Shown piece by piece: positions 23,180 to 34,613 of a stretch of DNA of 64,000 nucleotides; position 1 is the stretch's first letter, and each line of letters starts with the position of its first letter. A program made the position numbers and the translations under genes. Origin of the DNA: Rhizobiales bacterium CCH10-E5 (lineage in GTDB: Bacteria; Pseudomonadota; Alphaproteobacteria; Rhizobiales; Beijerinckiaceae); contig LSIG01000110.1 in NCBI GenBank assembly GCA_001556125.1, positions 62,001 to 126,000 on the forward strand, in the 5' to 3' direction. The notes beneath the pieces are model-generated. The model ran no database searches and was not told the DNA's origin. It saw nothing but the letters and a program-made list of their open reading frames with translations.

Positions 23180-24607
23180 TCAAAACAGCGACTTCGCCGC
23201 CGCGCCGGCCGAGTTCAGCAGCGGGGCCGGCAACAGCGACAGCGCCATCACGAAGAGCGCCGAGATCAGCAGCACCGCGCGAACGCCGATGTCGCCCTTC
23301 TCGAAGGCCGGCTTGGGCTCGTCGAAATAGATCACCTTGACGAGGCGCAGATAGTAATAGGCGCCGATGACACTGGTGACGACGCCGACCACGGCGAGCA
23401 CGTAGAGCTTGGCGTCGATCGCGGCGAGGAAGACGTAGAACTTCGCCCAGAAGCCGGCGAGCGGCGGGATGCCGGCGAGCGAGAACATCATCATCGACAG
23501 CGCGAAGGCCATCCAGGGATTGGTCCGCGACAGGCCGGCGAGCTCTCCGATCTCCTCGACCGGCTTGCCGTCGCGGCGCATCAGCAGCACGCAGGCGAAC
23601 GCCGCCAGCGTCGTCGCGAGATAGATCGCCATATAGACCAGCACGCCCTGGACGCCGCTGACGGTGCCGGCCGCGAGACCGACAAGCGCATAGCCCATAT
23701 TGGCGATGGAGGAATAGGCGAGCAGGCGCTTGATGTTGGTCTGGCCGATCGCGGCAAAGGCGCCGAGCGCCATCGAGGCGATGGCGATGAAGATCACGAT
23801 CTGCTGCCACTCATGCAGCGCGCCCGGGAAGGCGCCGACGAAGATGCGCACGACCATCGCCATCGCCGCCATCTTGGGGGCGGAGGCGAAGAAGGCGGCG
23901 ACCGGGGTCGGCGCGCCCTCATAGACGTCCGGCGTCCACATGTGGAAGGGCACGGCGGAGATCTTGAAGGCGACACCGGCCGCGATGAAGACGATGCCGA
24001 AGATCAGCCCGAGGCCGGCATGGCCGTGCTGCACGGCGGCGGCGATGCCCGGATAGGCCACCGTGCCGGTGAAGCCGTAGACCAGGGAGGCCCCGTAAAG
24101 CAGCATGCCCGACGAGAGCGCGCCGAGGACGAAGTATTTCAGTCCGGCCTCCGTCGACCGGGCGTTGTCGCGGTCGAAGGCGGCGACGACGTAGAGCGCC
24201 AGCGACTGCAGCTCGAGGCCGACATAGAGGCTGATGAGATCGTTCGCCGAGATCATCATCATCATACCGATGGTGGCGAGCACGACGAGGATCGGGAACT
24301 CGAAGCGCATCGAGCCGTCGCGGCGCAGGCTGTCGGCCGAGAGCAGGATCGCGGCCGCCGCACCCAGAAGCGTCAGCACCTTGAAGAAGCGGGCGAAGCC
24401 GTCGGCGATGAAGCCGTCATTGAACGTCAGAGCCCGGCCCGTGCCAGACAGCACCAGGACGAGCGTCAGCGCGAACAGCGCCAGCGCTACGCCCTCGAGC
24501 AGGCGCGTCGCCTTCTCGCCGCGGATCGCGCCGACCAGCACCATCGCGATGGCGCCGATGGCGAGGACGATTTCCGGGAGTGCCGGGCCGAGAGCGGGCA
24601 GAGCCAT
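23180..24607 (-). CDS. nuoN: NADH-quinone oxidoreductase subunit N
   Basis: NuoN is one of the three antiporter-like proton-pumping membrane subunits of complex I. The 475-residue protein has about 14 membrane spans. It shows the conserved region FKISAVPFHMWTPDVYEGAP around residue 220, with the Lys and His used in proton transfer, and LAYSSIANMGYALVG near 305. It is the last nuo gene of the operon, 11 bp after nuoM. Confidence 0.97.
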   Translation of the reverse strand: MALPALGPALPEIVLAIGAIAMVLVGAIRGEKATRLLEGVALALFALTLVLVLSGTGRALTFNDGFIADGFARFFKVLTLLGAAAAILLSADSLRRDGSMRFEFPILVVLATIGMMMMISANDLISLYVGLELQSLALYVVAAFDRDNARSTEAGLKYFVLGALSSGMLLYGASLVYGFTGTVAYPGIAAAVQHGHAGLGLIFGIVFIAAGVAFKISAVPFHMWTPDVYEGAPTPVAAFFASAPKMAAMAMVVRIFVGAFPGALHEWQQIVIFIAIASMALGAFAAIGQTNIKRLLAYSSIANMGYALVGLAAGTVSGVQGVLVYMAIYLATTLAAFACVLLMRRDGKPVEEIGELAGLSRTNPWMAFALSMMMFSLAGIPPLAGFWAKFYVFLAAIDAKLYVLAVVGVVTSVIGAYYYLRLVKVIYFDEPKPAFEKGDIGVRAVLLISALFVMALSLLPAPLLNSAGAAAKSLF

Positions 24608-24618
24608 CCTGCGAGACC

Positions 24619-26133
24619 TTACTGAACGACCAGCATCGCCGTTTTCGCGGCGGTGAGAGCGGCCTGATAATTCTTGATGAGCGCTTCGGTCGGCGCGGCG
24701 AAGGCGTCCAGGATCGTGCCCGGGCGGATGCCGTACCAGACGGTCAGCAGGACGAGCGGGACCAGGATCGCCATCTCGCGGCGATCGAGATCGGCGATGT
24801 CCTTCAGCTCGGGCTTGACCAGCTCGCCGAAGACGACGCGGCGATAGAGCCAGAGCGCATAGGCGGCCGAGAGGATGACGCCCGAGCAGGCGATGAAGGC
24901 GACCCAGGGGTTGGCGCGGAAGGCGCCCATCAGCGTCAGGAACTCGCCGACGAAGCCGGCGGTGCCGGGCAGGCCGACATTGGCCATGGTGAAGACCATG
25001 AAGATGACGGCGTAGACCGGCATCCGGTTCACCAGCCCGCCATAGGCCGCGATCTCGCGCGTGTGCATGCGGTCATAGATCACGCCGACGCAGAGGAAGA
25101 GCGCGCCCGAGACCAGCCCGTGGCTGACCATCTGGAACATCGCGCCCTGGATGCCCTGCGGCGTCAGGGTGAAGAGGCCCATGGTGACGAAGCCCATATG
25201 CGCCACCGAGGAGTAGGCGATGAGCTTCTTGATGTCCTCCTGCATCAGCGCCACCAGCGAGGTGTAGACGATGGCGATGACCGACAGCGCGAAGACGAAG
25301 GAGGCGAAATAGGCCGAGGCCTCCGGGAACATCGGGATCGAGAAGCGGATGAAGCCGTAGCCGCCCATCTTCAGCATGATCGCGGCGAGCACGACGGAGC
25401 CCGCGGTCGGCGCCTCGACATGGGCGTCGGGCAGCCAGGTATGGACGGGCCACATCGGCATCTTCACCGCGAAGGAGGCGAAGAAGGCGAGCCACAGCCA
25501 GGTCTGCATGCTGGCCGGGAACTTGTGCGCCAGCAGCGTCGGGATGTCGGTCGTGCCGGCGTTCCAGTACATCGCCATCAGCGCCAGCAGCAGCAGCACC
25601 GAGCCGAGCAGCGTGTAGAGGAAGAACTTGTAGGAGGCGTAGACGCGCCGCTTGCCGCCCCAGATGCCGATGATCAGGAACATCGGGATCAGGCCGCCCT
25701 CGAAGAAGAGGTAGAACAGCACGAGGTCGAGCGCCACGAAGACGCCGATCATCAGCGTCTCGAGGATCAGGAACGCGACCATGTATTCGCGCACCCGCTT
25801 CGTGATCGCATGCCAGGACGCCAGGATGCAGAACGGCATCAGGAAGGCGGTCAGCACCACGAAGGGGAAGGAGAAACCGTCGACGCCGAGCTTGAACTGG
25901 ATGGCATCAGAAACCCAGGCATGGGTCTCGACCATCTGGAAGCCGGGATTGGCGGGGTCGAACTTCGCCCAGGCGACGCAGGCCAGGACGAAGGTCGCGA
26001 CCGTGGCGGCGAGCGCGGCATAGCGCGCATTGGACTCGACCGAGGCCTGGTCGCCACGCTGCGCCAGGATGAAGGCCGCGCCGACCAGCGGCAGGACGAG
26101 AAGACCGGTGAGGATTCCGAAGCCGAACATCAT
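24619..26133 (-). CDS. nuoM: NADH-quinone oxidoreductase subunit M
   Basis: NuoM is the middle antiporter-like subunit of complex I. The 504-residue protein has about 14 spans. The conserved [20 protein letters not shown] carries the pumping Lys region (about residues 225-245), and [16 protein letters not shown] the helix with the second Lys and His. The Glu of TM5 is in the [17 protein letters not shown] stretch. It starts 1 bp after the nuoL stop. Confidence 0.97.
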   Translation of the reverse strand: MMFGFGILTGLLVLPLVGAAFILAQRGDQASVESNARYAALAATVATFVLACVAWAKFDPANPGFQMVETHAWVSDAIQFKLGVDGFSFPFVVLTAFLMPFCILASWHAITKRVREYMVAFLILETLMIGVFVALDLVLFYLFFEGGLIPMFLIIGIWGGKRRVYASYKFFLYTLLGSVLLLLALMAMYWNAGTTDIPTLLAHKFPASMQTWLWLAFFASFAVKMPMWPVHTWLPDAHVEAPTAGSVVLAAIMLKMGGYGFIRFSIPMFPEASAYFASFVFALSVIAIVYTSLVALMQEDIKKLIAYSSVAHMGFVTMGLFTLTPQGIQGAMFQMVSHGLVSGALFLCVGVIYDRMHTREIAAYGGLVNRMPVYAVIFMVFTMANVGLPGTAGFVGEFLTLMGAFRANPWVAFIACSGVILSAAYALWLYRRVVFGELVKPELKDIADLDRREMAILVPLVLLTVWYGIRPGTILDAFAAPTEALIKNYQAALTAAKTAMLVVQ

Positions 26134-26134
26134 C

Positions 26135-28171
26135 TCACCCGCGCGCCACGAGATACCAGGTCACCAGGCCCGCGACGCCCATGAGCATGGCGAAGGCATA
26201 GTGGTAGAGATAGCCGGTCTGCAGCCGCACGACCCGGTTGGTGACGTCGACAACGCGGGCGGAGATGCCGTCCGGGCCCATGCCGTCGATGACGAAGCCG
26301 TCGCCCTTCTTCCAGAGGAACTTGCCGATCCACATCGCCGGCTTCACGAACAGGAAGTCGTAGATCTCGTCGAAATACCACTTGTTGAGCAGGAAGCGGT
26401 ACAGGACCGGATTGGCGGCGGCGAGCTTGCCCGGCACGTCGGGCCGGCGGACATACATGTACCACGCCAGCGCCAGGCCGATCAGCATGGCGACGAAGGG
26501 CGACCAGATCACCCATTTCGGCACCTCGTGCATCTCGTGCAGGATGTGGTTGTCCTTGCCCGTGAAGAGCGCGGCTTTCCAGAAGTGCTCGTAGTCGTGG
26601 CCGATGAAGGCGCCCTTGAAGGCGAAGCCGGCAGCCACCGCGCCGAGAGACAGCACGGCGAGCGGAATCAGCATCACCAGCGGGCTCTCATGCGGCTTGT
26701 GGTCATGACCATGGCCGTGGTGGTCGTCATGCGCATGAGCGGCATGGGCGTGGGCGTGATCGTCGTGACCGTGGGCGTGGGAGTCGTGACCATGCGCGTC
26801 GTGGCCGTGGCCGGCCCAGCGCGGCTTGCCCTCGAAGGTCATGAAGTAGAGCCGCCAGGAATAGAAGGAGGTGAAGCAGGCGGCGACGACCAGCAGCACG
26901 AAGGCGTAGGACGCCGCGAAGCCCTTATGCGCCACGGCGGCATAGGCGCTCTCGATGATCGCATCCTTCGAGAAATAGCCGGCGAGCAGCGGGAAGCCGG
27001 TCAGCGCCAGCGTGCCGATCGTCATTGCGGCGGCCGTCAGCGGGATGTGCTTCCGCAGTCCCCCCATGTTCCGCATGTCCTGCTCGTGATGCATCGCGTG
27101 GATGACCGAGCCGGCGCCGAGGAACAGCAGCGCCTTGAAGAAGGCGTGCGTGAAGAGGTGGAAGACGCCGGCCGAATAGGCGCCGACGCCCAGCGCGACG
27201 AACATGTAGCCGAGCTGCGAGCAGGTCGAATAGGCGATGACGCGCTTGATGTCGTTCTGGACGAGGCCGACCGTGGCGGCGAAGAAGGCGGTCGTCGCGC
27301 CGATGACGATGACGACGGTGAGCGCAACCGGTGCGTATTCGAAGATCGGCGACAGGCGCGCGACCATGAAGACGCCGGCGGTGACCATGGTCGCCGCATG
27401 GATGAGCGCGGAGACCGGGGTCGGGCCCTCCATCGCGTCCGGCAGCCAGGTGTGCAGCAGGAACTGGGCCGACTTGCCCATCGCACCCATGAACAAGAGC
27501 AGCGCGGTCAGCGTCAGCGCGTTCCAGTCATAGCCGAGGAAGCGGAAGCTCTTCTCGGTCAGGCCGGCGATCTGCGGGAAGATGGTGTCGAAGGCGACCG
27601 AGCCGGTCAGCACGAAGACCAGGAAGATGCCGAGCAGGAAGCCGAAATCGCCGACGCGGTTGACGATGAAGGCCTTCATGGCGGCGGCGCAGGCGGAGGG
27701 CTTCTGGTACCAGAAGCCGATCAGCAGATAGGAGGCGAGGCCGACGCCCTCCCAGCCGAAGAACATCTGCAGCAGGTTGTCCGCCGTCACCAGCATCAGC
27801 ATGGCGAAGGTAAAGAGCGAGAGATAGGCGAAGAAGCGCGGCCGGTGCGGATCCTCGTGCATGTACCCGATCGAGTACAGGTGCACGAGCGAGGACACGG
27901 TGTTCACGACGACCAGCATCACCACGGTCAGCGTGTCGATGCGGAAGGCCCAGTCCACCTGGAGCCCGCCCGAGGACATCCAGGTCGCAACCTGGACGCG
28001 CGTGGTGCCCGAGCCGAAGCCGACATTGAAGAAGGCGATCCAGGACAGGACGGCCGATACGATCAGCAGCGAGGTGGTGACGATTTCCGAGCCGCGCGCA
28101 CCGATCAGCCGGCCGAAGAGGCCGGCGATCAGGAAGCCGATCAGGGGGAGGAAGACGATCGCGTGATACAT
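26135..28171 (-). CDS. nuoL: NADH-quinone oxidoreductase subunit L with His-rich loop
   Basis: NuoL is the distal proton-pumping subunit of complex I and carries the long lateral helix. The 678-residue protein has the conserved [20 protein letters not shown] and [18 protein letters not shown] motifs. An unusual hydrophilic loop at about residues 453-496 consists almost entirely of His, Gly, Asp and Ala and holds about 18 histidines. Such loops could bind Zn, Ni or Cu. Related NuoL proteins vary at this place, so the core function should be intact. nuoM follows after 1 bp and nuoK precedes by 24 bp. Confidence 0.96.
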   Translation of the reverse strand: MYHAIVFLPLIGFLIAGLFGRLIGARGSEIVTTSLLIVSAVLSWIAFFNVGFGSGTTRVQVATWMSSGGLQVDWAFRIDTLTVVMLVVVNTVSSLVHLYSIGYMHEDPHRPRFFAYLSLFTFAMLMLVTADNLLQMFFGWEGVGLASYLLIGFWYQKPSACAAAMKAFIVNRVGDFGFLLGIFLVFVLTGSVAFDTIFPQIAGLTEKSFRFLGYDWNALTLTALLLFMGAMGKSAQFLLHTWLPDAMEGPTPVSALIHAATMVTAGVFMVARLSPIFEYAPVALTVVIVIGATTAFFAATVGLVQNDIKRVIAYSTCSQLGYMFVALGVGAYSAGVFHLFTHAFFKALLFLGAGSVIHAMHHEQDMRNMGGLRKHIPLTAAAMTIGTLALTGFPLLAGYFSKDAIIESAYAAVAHKGFAASYAFVLLVVAACFTSFYSWRLYFMTFEGKPRWAGHGHDAHGHDSHAHGHDDHAHAHAAHAHDDHHGHGHDHKPHESPLVMLIPLAVLSLGAVAAGFAFKGAFIGHDYEHFWKAALFTGKDNHILHEMHEVPKWVIWSPFVAMLIGLALAWYMYVRRPDVPGKLAAANPVLYRFLLNKWYFDEIYDFLFVKPAMWIGKFLWKKGDGFVIDGMGPDGISARVVDVTNRVVRLQTGYLYHYAFAMLMGVAGLVTWYLVARG

Positions 28172-28195
28172 GGGGCGGATCCGGGCGCTGGCGCC

Positions 28196-28501
28196 TCAGC
28201 CTTTCATCATGTTGATGTCTTCCACCGCGATCGTGCCGCGGTTGCGGAAGTAGACGACGAGAATGGCGAGGCCGATCGCCGCCTCGGCCGCCGCCACCGT
28301 CAGGACCAGCAGCGCGAAGACCTGCCCGACGATGTCGTTCAGGAAGCTCGAGAAGGCGACGAAGTTCAGGTTGACCGAGAGCAGGATCAGCTCGACCGAC
28401 ATCAGGATGACGATGACGTTCTTCCGGTTCAGGAAGATGCCGAGCACGCCCAGCGTGAACAGGATCGCGCCGACGGCGAGATAGTGGCCAAGGCCGATCA
28501 T
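28196..28501 (-). CDS. nuoK: NADH-quinone oxidoreductase subunit K
   Basis: This 101-residue, three-span subunit is NuoK. It contains conserved membrane glutamates in [20 protein letters not shown] and [19 protein letters not shown], which belong to the proton channel next to NuoJ. The start overlaps the nuoJ stop (ATGA), so translation is coupled. Confidence 0.97.
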   Translation of the reverse strand: MIGLGHYLAVGAILFTLGVLGIFLNRKNVIVILMSVELILLSVNLNFVAFSSFLNDIVGQVFALLVLTVAAAEAAIGLAILVVYFRNRGTIAVEDINMMKG

Positions 28502-29124
28502 CAGACGGTCTCCTCCGGCAGGGCCGCGCCCGGCTGCACCTTCTTGACGTCCATCGCGGTCGCCTTGGTGCGGGCGTTCTGCTGCACGATGTCCTGGCGC
28601 TTGATGCCGACGCGCTCGCGCAGGGTCAGCACGATCGCGCCGATCATCGCGACGAGCAGGACGAGGCCCGCCGCCTGGAAGTAGTAGACATATTGCGTGT
28701 AGAGCACCCGCCCGAGCGCCTCGGTGTTGGTGATGCCGGATGGGATCGCTGCGACGGGCGCGCGCACGATCTGCGGGTCGATCACCCAGGCGCCGACCAC
28801 AAGGAGCAGCTCGACCGCGAAGACGAGGCCGATCAGCGCCCCGATCGGCAGATAGTTCAGGAAGCCCTGGCGGAACTCGGCGAAATCAACGTCGAGCATC
28901 ATCACGACGAAGAGGAACAGCACCGCCACCGCGCCGACATAGACGACGATCAGCAGCATCGCCAAAAACTCGGCGCCCAGCAGCAGGAAGAGCCCCGCCG
29001 CGTTGACGAAGGCGAGGATCAGGTAGAGCACCGAATGGACGGGGTTGCGCGAGGCCACCACCATGAACGCCGAGGCGACGGTGACACCTGCGAAGAGATA
29101 GAAGAAGGCCGCTGCGGCATTCAT
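28501..29124 (-). CDS. nuoJ: NADH-quinone oxidoreductase subunit J
   Basis: This 207-residue membrane subunit has five predicted spans. The sequence [20 protein letters not shown] and the [19 protein letters not shown] segment are NuoJ hallmarks. The start used is [20 protein letters not shown]; the frame is open upstream without resemblance to the family. A 131-bp gap separates it from nuoI, the largest gap in the operon, where I see no gene. Confidence 0.96.
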   Translation of the reverse strand: MNAAAAFFYLFAGVTVASAFMVVASRNPVHSVLYLILAFVNAAGLFLLLGAEFLAMLLIVVYVGAVAVLFLFVVMMLDVDFAEFRQGFLNYLPIGALIGLVFAVELLLVVGAWVIDPQIVRAPVAAIPSGITNTEALGRVLYTQYVYYFQAAGLVLLVAMIGAIVLTLRERVGIKRQDIVQQNARTKATAMDVKKVQPGAALPEETV

Positions 29125-29255
29125 CTCGGTCAGCCTTTCCGCCCCTGCCGGCGGCTCTCGTGTTCCGTGCCGCCCGACTCTCGCCGGGCGTCGTTTGGAG
29201 CGTCTATAGTCAGGCCCACCGGCTGCGACAACCGCGCCCTGAGCCTGCCGGACCC

Positions 29256-29744
29256 TCAGCGATAGGGAGCGTCCATCGCGATGTTGCGCGCGATCTCGCG
29301 CTCCCAGCGGGCGCCGTTCGCGAGCAGCCGGTCCTTGTCGTAGAACAGCTCCTCGCGGGTCTCGGTGGCGAATTCGAAATTCGGCCCCTCGACGATCGCA
29401 TCGACCGGGCAGGCCTCCTGGCAGAAGCCGCAATAGATGCACTTCGTCATGTCGATGTCGTAGCGCGTGGTGCGGCGCGTGCCGTCGTTGCGACGCGGGC
29501 CGGCCTCGATGGTGATGGCCTGCGCCGGGCAGATCGCCTCGCAGAGCTTGCAGGCGATGCAGCGCTCCTCGCCGTTGGGATAACGGCGCAGCGCATGCTC
29601 GCCGCGGAAGCGGGGGCTCTGCGGGTTCTTCTCGAAGGGGTAGTTGATGGTCGCCTTCGGCTTGAAGAAATAGCGCATCGACAGCGCGAACGCGCCGACG
29701 AACTCCTTCAGCAGCAGGCCCTTGGCGGCTTGTGCGAGCGACAT
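29256..29744 (-). CDS. nuoI: NADH-quinone oxidoreductase subunit I
   Basis: NuoI carries two [4Fe-4S] clusters that pass electrons towards NuoB. The 162-residue protein has both cluster motifs: [12 protein letters not shown] and [12 protein letters not shown]. An amphipathic N-terminal helix ([17 protein letters not shown]) contacts the membrane, and [20 protein letters not shown] is conserved. It begins 19 bp after the small membrane protein gene at 29763-29999. Confidence 0.98.
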   Translation of the reverse strand: MSLAQAAKGLLLKEFVGAFALSMRYFFKPKATINYPFEKNPQSPRFRGEHALRRYPNGEERCIACKLCEAICPAQAITIEAGPRRNDGTRRTTRYDIDMTKCIYCGFCQEACPVDAIVEGPNFEFATETREELFYDKDRLLANGARWEREIARNIAMDAPYR

Positions 29745-29762
29745 CGCCTTCGTCCTTCCCTC

Positions 29763-29999
29763 TCAGCCGAACAGCGTCCGGCCGATCACATAACCCAGCA
29801 CCGGCGTGACACCGATCATCAGAACGGCCAGCGCCAGCTTCAGCACGCGGATGCGGCGCTCATAGTCGTCGCGCTCCGCCTGCGTCGTCGAACGATCGGT
29901 CCGGCGCAGCGCCGCGATGACGACGCCCGACACGATCCTGTATTCCAGCAGCCCCAACACGAAGCCGAGGACGGCTCCGATCGCGCCCGCCATGCTCAT
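29763..29999 (-). CDS. small membrane protein inserted in nuo operon (78 aa)
   Basis: I do not recognise this 78-residue protein. It has two predicted membrane spans: residues 3-30 (the AIGAVLGFVLGLLEYRIVSG region) and residues 56-76 (LAVLMIGVTPVLGYVIGRTL). A charged loop rich in Arg, Asp and Glu (RRTDRSTTQAERDDYERRIR) lies between them. Its start overlaps the stop of the 69-residue gene upstream (ATGA), and nuoI follows 19 bp later. The tight coupling suggests it is made together with complex I and may be an accessory or assembly factor; this is inference only. Confidence 0.72.
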   Translation of the reverse strand: MSMAGAIGAVLGFVLGLLEYRIVSGVVIAALRRTDRSTTQAERDDYERRIRVLKLALAVLMIGVTPVLGYVIGRTLFG

Positions 30000-30205
30000 C
30001 CCGGCACCAGCCCCAGCCACTGCACGGCGCGGCTCCCGAGGAGGCCCCCGAGAAAGACCGCGAAGATCCACCCGTTCCAGGCGAAGTCGAACATCGCGTC
30101 GACTGCGCCGAACCACTGGCCGCGCCAGGCGAGGTAGCACCCCGCGAAGAACAGCCCGCCGCCCGCCACCATCCCGGCAACCCCGCCGAGGACGGACGCA
30201 ACCAT
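29996..30205 (-). CDS. small membrane protein inserted in nuo operon (69 aa)
   Basis: I do not recognise this 69-residue protein. It has two predicted membrane spans: residues 5-26 (GGVAGMVAGGGLFFAGCYLA region) and residues 43-66 (WNGWIFAVFLGGLLGSRAVQ region). The linker is aromatic (WRGQWFGAVDAMFDFAW). Its start overlaps the nuoH stop by 4 bp and its stop overlaps the next small gene by 4 bp, so nuoH, this gene and the 78-residue gene form one translational cascade. Most nuo operons have nuoI directly after nuoH. Confidence 0.7.
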   Translation of the reverse strand: MVASVLGGVAGMVAGGGLFFAGCYLAWRGQWFGAVDAMFDFAWNGWIFAVFLGGLLGSRAVQWLGLVPG

Positions 30206-31224
30206 CAGCGCGCCGGGCCCCAGCCCGTCAGCTGCAGCACGAAGGCGACCACCACCACGGAGACCAGCGAGAGCGGGAGGAAGACCTTCCAGCCCAGCCG
30301 CATCAGCTGGTCGTAGCGGTAGCGCGGCACGAAGGCCTTCACCATCGCGAACATGAAGAAGATCAGGCAGACCTTGAGCGCGAACCAGAACACGCCCGGC
30401 AGCCAGGTGAATGGCGCGATCGGGAACGGCGGCAGCCAGCCGCCGAGGAACAGGATCGTGGTCAGCGCGCACATGGTCATGATCGCCACGTATTCGCCGA
30501 GCATGAACAGCAAATACGGGGTCGAGGAGTATTCGACCATATAGCCCGCGACGAGCTCCGACTCCGCCTCCGGCAGATCGAAGGGCGGGCGGTTCGTCTC
30601 GGCCAGCGCCGAGATGAAGAAGATCACGAACATCGGGAAGAGCGGCAGCCAGTACCAGCCCAACAGGCCGGCCTTGGTGTTCTGCGCCTCGACGATGGCG
30701 GTGAGGTTCAGCGAGCCGACGCAGAGCAGCACGGTGATGATGACGAAGCCGATCGAGACCTCGTAGGAGACCATCTGCGCGGCCGAGCGCAGCGCGCCCA
30801 TGAACGGGTATTTCGAATTCGAGGCCCAGCCCGCCATGATGACGCCGTAGACGCCGAGCGAGGAGATGGCGAGGATGTAGAGGATGCCGACATTGATGTC
30901 GGCGATCGCCCAGCCCGGCGCGACCGGGATCACCGCCCAGGCGCGGAGCGCCAGGAGGCAGGAGACGAAGGGCGCCAGGATGAAGACGCCCTTGTTCGAG
31001 CCCGACGGAATGATCGGCTCCTTGAAGGCGAATTTCAGCAGGTCCGCGAAGCTCTGGAACAGGCCGAAGGGCCCGACCACGTTGGGGCCGCGCCGCAGCT
31101 GCACCGCCGCCCAGATCTTGCGGTCCGCCAGCAGGATGTAGGCGATGAAGACGAGCAGGCAGACCAGCAGCAGCAGGCTCTTGCCCAGCATGATCGCGAG
31201 ATCGAGAACGAGGTCCCAGTTCAT
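30205..31224 (-). CDS. nuoH: NADH-quinone oxidoreductase subunit H
   Basis: NuoH anchors the peripheral arm to the membrane and forms much of the quinone channel. The 339-residue protein has about eight spans. Conserved loops include [40 protein letters not shown] and [17 protein letters not shown] with its cluster of acidic residues. It begins 6 bp after the nuoG stop. Confidence 0.98.
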   Translation of the reverse strand: MNWDLVLDLAIMLGKSLLLLVCLLVFIAYILLADRKIWAAVQLRRGPNVVGPFGLFQSFADLLKFAFKEPIIPSGSNKGVFILAPFVSCLLALRAWAVIPVAPGWAIADINVGILYILAISSLGVYGVIMAGWASNSKYPFMGALRSAAQMVSYEVSIGFVIITVLLCVGSLNLTAIVEAQNTKAGLLGWYWLPLFPMFVIFFISALAETNRPPFDLPEAESELVAGYMVEYSSTPYLLFMLGEYVAIMTMCALTTILFLGGWLPPFPIAPFTWLPGVFWFALKVCLIFFMFAMVKAFVPRYRYDQLMRLGWKVFLPLSLVSVVVVAFVLQLTGWGPAR

Positions 31225-31230
31225 GGCCGG

Positions 31231-33294
31231 TTACTCCGCCGCCTGCCGAAGCCGGCCCGAGGCCAGCGCCGAGCATTCGGCCATCACGGCGGACGCGCGC
31301 GCGATCGGGTTGGTCTGGTAGAAATCGGCGACGGGCGAGACGAAGCCCGCCTTGTCGAGCTTGCCGCCGAGCCCGGCGAGAGAAGCCAAGCTGCTGGCAT
31401 CCGTCGTCTGCAGCGTGTCGAGCGCCGCGAAATGCGGATGGGCCGCATAGAGCGCCTGGCGCAGGCCGGCCAGCGAGTCGAAGGGCAGCGTCTTCCCGAG
31501 CGCGGCTGAGAGCGCACGCAGCACCGCCCAGTCCTCGCGGGCATCGCCCGGCGGGAAGGTGGCGCGCGCGGTCATCTGCACGCGGCCTTCGGTGTTCACA
31601 TAGGTCGCCGACTTCTCGGTATAGGCGGCGCCGGGCAGGATGACGTCGGCGCGGTGGGCGCCGCGGTCGCCATGGGTGCCCTGGTAGATCACGAAGGCGC
31701 CTGCCGGCACCTCGACCTCGTCGGCGCCGAGCAGGAACAGCACGTCGAGCGCGCCGGGCGCGAGCATGCCGGCGACATCGAGGCCCCCCTCACCCGGCAC
31801 GAAGCCGAGATCGAGCGCGCCGACGCGGGCAGCGGCGGTGTGCAGCACGCCGAAGCCGTTCCAGCCGTCGCTCACGGCGCCGAGCGCCTGGGCGGCCTTC
31901 GCCGCCAGCGCCAGCACGGCCTCGCCGTCGGCGCGGGCGAGAGCGCCCTGCCCGATCAGCACCATCGGCCGCTCGCCCGCCTTCTCCGCCTTGCCGGCGA
32001 GATCGGCCAGCGTGTCGGTGCCGGCGCCGAGGTAATCATAGTCATAGGTCAGGTCGGCCTGCTCGCCGATGAGCTGGATCTTGAAATCGCCGCGCAGCCA
32101 GCGCTTGCGGATGCGGGCGTTCAGGATCGGCGCCTCGCGGCGCGGGTTGGCGCCGATGATCAGCAGCGAGGTCGCCTCCTCGATGCCTGCGATGCCGGCA
32201 TTGAGAACGTAGCTGGCGCGGCCGAACTTCGGATGCAGCCTGGTGCCGTCCTGGCGGGCGTCGAGATTGGCCGAGCCGAGCGAGCCGATCAGGCTCTGCA
32301 GCGCGAACAGCTCCTCCACCGCCGCGAGATCGCCGGCAATGGCGCCGATCTTCTCAGGCCTGGCCGCCTTCACCTTGCCGGCGATCAGCGCGAACGCCTC
32401 GTTCCAGGAGGCCGGGCGGAGCGCGCCGTTCTGGCGGATATAGGGCCGGTCGAGACGCTGCGTGCGCAGACCGTCGACGATGTGGCGCGTCTTGTCGGAG
32501 ATCCACTCCTCGTTCACCGCCTCGTTGAGGCGGGGCAGGATGCGCATGACCTCCTTGCCGCGGGAATCGACGCGGATCGCCGAGCCGAGGGCGTCCATCA
32601 CGTCGATGGACTGGGTCTTGGACAGCTCCCAGGGCCGGGCCTTGTTCTGGTAGGGCTTCGAGGTCAGCGCGCCGACCGGGCAGAGATCGACGACGTTGCC
32701 CTGCAGCTCCGAGCTCATCGCCTGCTCGAGATAGGTGGTGATCTCCATATCCTCGCCGCGCCCGATGGCGCCGAGATCGGAGCCGCCCGCAACCTCCGTG
32801 GTGAAGCGGACGCAGCGCGTGCACTGGATGCAGCGCGTCATCGAGGTCTTGACCAGCGGGCCGATATACTTGTCCTCGACCGCGCGCTTGTTCTCGGCAT
32901 AGCGCGAGGTGTCGACGCCATAGGCCATGGCCTGGTCCTGCAGGTCGCACTCGCCGCCCTGGTCGCAGATCGGGCAATCCAGCGGGTGGTTGATGAGGAG
33001 GAACTCCATCACCCCCTCGCGCGCCTTCTTGACCATCGGCGACTTGGTCGAGACGACCGGCGGCTCGCCATTCGGGCCGGGGCGCAGATCGCGCACGCCG
33101 ATGGCGCAGGAGGCCTGCGGCTTGGGCGGGCCACCCTTCACCTCGACGAGGCACATCCGGCAATTGCCGGCGATCGACAACCGCTCATGGAAGCAGAAGC
33201 GCGGCACCTCGGCCCCCGCGGCCTCGCAGGCCTGCAGGACCGTATATTCGGCGGGTACGTCGATCTCGATGCCGTCGATGATGAGTTTGGTCAT
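31231..33294 (-). CDS. nuoG: NADH-quinone oxidoreductase subunit G
   Basis: NuoG holds several Fe-S clusters in the peripheral arm. The 687-residue protein has an N-terminal ferredoxin-like [2Fe-2S] domain (CRMCLVEV), the [18 protein letters not shown] region, and the cluster motif [18 protein letters not shown]. The molybdopterin-oxidoreductase-like fold behind it no longer binds cofactor in this family. The length is standard for alphaproteobacteria. It follows nuoF by 4 bp. Confidence 0.97.
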   Translation of the reverse strand: MTKLIIDGIEIDVPAEYTVLQACEAAGAEVPRFCFHERLSIAGNCRMCLVEVKGGPPKPQASCAIGVRDLRPGPNGEPPVVSTKSPMVKKAREGVMEFLLINHPLDCPICDQGGECDLQDQAMAYGVDTSRYAENKRAVEDKYIGPLVKTSMTRCIQCTRCVRFTTEVAGGSDLGAIGRGEDMEITTYLEQAMSSELQGNVVDLCPVGALTSKPYQNKARPWELSKTQSIDVMDALGSAIRVDSRGKEVMRILPRLNEAVNEEWISDKTRHIVDGLRTQRLDRPYIRQNGALRPASWNEAFALIAGKVKAARPEKIGAIAGDLAAVEELFALQSLIGSLGSANLDARQDGTRLHPKFGRASYVLNAGIAGIEEATSLLIIGANPRREAPILNARIRKRWLRGDFKIQLIGEQADLTYDYDYLGAGTDTLADLAGKAEKAGERPMVLIGQGALARADGEAVLALAAKAAQALGAVSDGWNGFGVLHTAAARVGALDLGFVPGEGGLDVAGMLAPGALDVLFLLGADEVEVPAGAFVIYQGTHGDRGAHRADVILPGAAYTEKSATYVNTEGRVQMTARATFPPGDAREDWAVLRALSAALGKTLPFDSLAGLRQALYAAHPHFAALDTLQTTDASSLASLAGLGGKLDKAGFVSPVADFYQTNPIARASAVMAECSALASGRLRQAAE

Positions 33295-33298
33295 GCTC

Positions 33299-34603
33299 TC
33301 ACTCCGCCGCCATCATGCGCACGGGCTCGCTGTGCGGGTTGGCGGCATAGTCGTCGATGCGCTGCTCGATCTCGTGACGGAAATGCGCGATCAGGCCCTG
33401 GATCGGCCAGGCGGCGGCATCGCCGAGCGCGCAGATCGTGTGTCCCTCGATCTGCTTGGTGACGTCGAGCAGCATGTCGATCTCGCGCTTCTGGGCGCGG
33501 CCCTCGGCCATGCGCTCCATGACGCGCCACATCCAGCCCGTGCCCTCGCGGCAGGGCGTGCACTGGCCGCAGCTCTCGTGCTTGTAGAAATGGCTGATGC
33601 GGGCGATGGCGCGGACGATGTCGGTCGACTTGTCCATGACGATCACGGCCGCCGTGCCGAGGCCCGACTTCAGCTTCGACAGCGAGTCGAAATCCATCGG
33701 CGTGTCTATGATCTGCTCGGCCGGGACCATCCGCACCGAGGAGCCGCCCGGGATGACCGCCTTGAGGTTGTCCCAGCCGCCGCGGATGCCGCCGCAATGC
33801 CGGTCGATCAGCTCGCGGAAGGTGATGCCCATCACCTCTTCCACGTTGCAGGGCTTGTTCACATGGCCCGAGACGCAGAACAGCTTGGTGCCGACATTGT
33901 TGGGGTTGCCCAGCGCCGAGAACCAGGCCGCACCGCGGCGCAGGATGGTCGGCGCCACCGCGATCGACTCGACGTTGTTCACCGTGGTCGGGCAGCCATA
34001 CAAGCCGACATTGGCCGGGAATGGCGGCTTCATCCGCGGCATGCCCTTCTTGCCCTCGAGGCTTTCGAGCAGGGCCGTCTCCTCGCCGCAGATATAGGCG
34101 CCGGCGCCGTGATGGACGTAGAGATCGAAGGGATAGCCGTGGACGTTGTCCTTGCCGATCAGCTTCGCCTCATAAGCCTCGTCGACGGCGCGCTGCAGCG
34201 CCTCGCGCTCGCGGATGTATTCGCCGCGGATGTAGATGTAGGCCGCATGGGCGCCCATGGCGAAGGACGCGATCAGGCAGCCTTCGACCAGCGTATGCGG
34301 GTCGTTGCGCATGATCTCGCGGTCCTTGCAGGTGCCGGGCTCCGACTCGTCGGCATTGACTACGAGGTAATGCGGCCGCCCGTCGTTCTGCTTGGGCATG
34401 AAGGACCATTTCAGGCCGGTCGGGAAGCCGGCGCCGCCGCGCCCGCGCAGGCCCGACTTCTTCATCTCGTCGATGATCCAGTCGCGCCCCTGCTCGAGCA
34501 GGAACTTGGTGCCGTCCCAGGCGCCGCGCGCGATGGCGCCCTTCAGCGACAGGTCGTGAAGGCCGTAGAGATTGGTGAAAATACGATCGCGATCGGCGAG
34601 CAT
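33299..34603 (-). CDS. nuoF: NADH-quinone oxidoreductase subunit F
   Basis: NuoF binds NADH and FMN and is the electron entry point of complex I. The 434-residue protein has the nucleotide-binding glycine-rich motif [32 protein letters not shown], and the [4Fe-4S] ligands in [15 protein letters not shown] and [12 protein letters not shown]. Length and motifs are complete. It lies 10 bp after nuoE. Confidence 0.98.
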   Translation of the reverse strand: MLADRDRIFTNLYGLHDLSLKGAIARGAWDGTKFLLEQGRDWIIDEMKKSGLRGRGGAGFPTGLKWSFMPKQNDGRPHYLVVNADESEPGTCKDREIMRNDPHTLVEGCLIASFAMGAHAAYIYIRGEYIREREALQRAVDEAYEAKLIGKDNVHGYPFDLYVHHGAGAYICGEETALLESLEGKKGMPRMKPPFPANVGLYGCPTTVNNVESIAVAPTILRRGAAWFSALGNPNNVGTKLFCVSGHVNKPCNVEEVMGITFRELIDRHCGGIRGGWDNLKAVIPGGSSVRMVPAEQIIDTPMDFDSLSKLKSGLGTAAVIVMDKSTDIVRAIARISHFYKHESCGQCTPCREGTGWMWRVMERMAEGRAQKREIDMLLDVTKQIEGHTICALGDAAAWPIQGLIAHFRHEIEQRIDDYAANPHSEPVRMMAAE

Positions 34604-34613
34604 CGTCCTGCCC

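Noticed and set aside
26030..28684. Open frame of 884 codons on the plus strand
   Set aside because: It is antisense to nuoM, nuoL and nuoK. The product is an unnatural run of His, Asp, Glu, Arg and Gln with no ribosome binding site.
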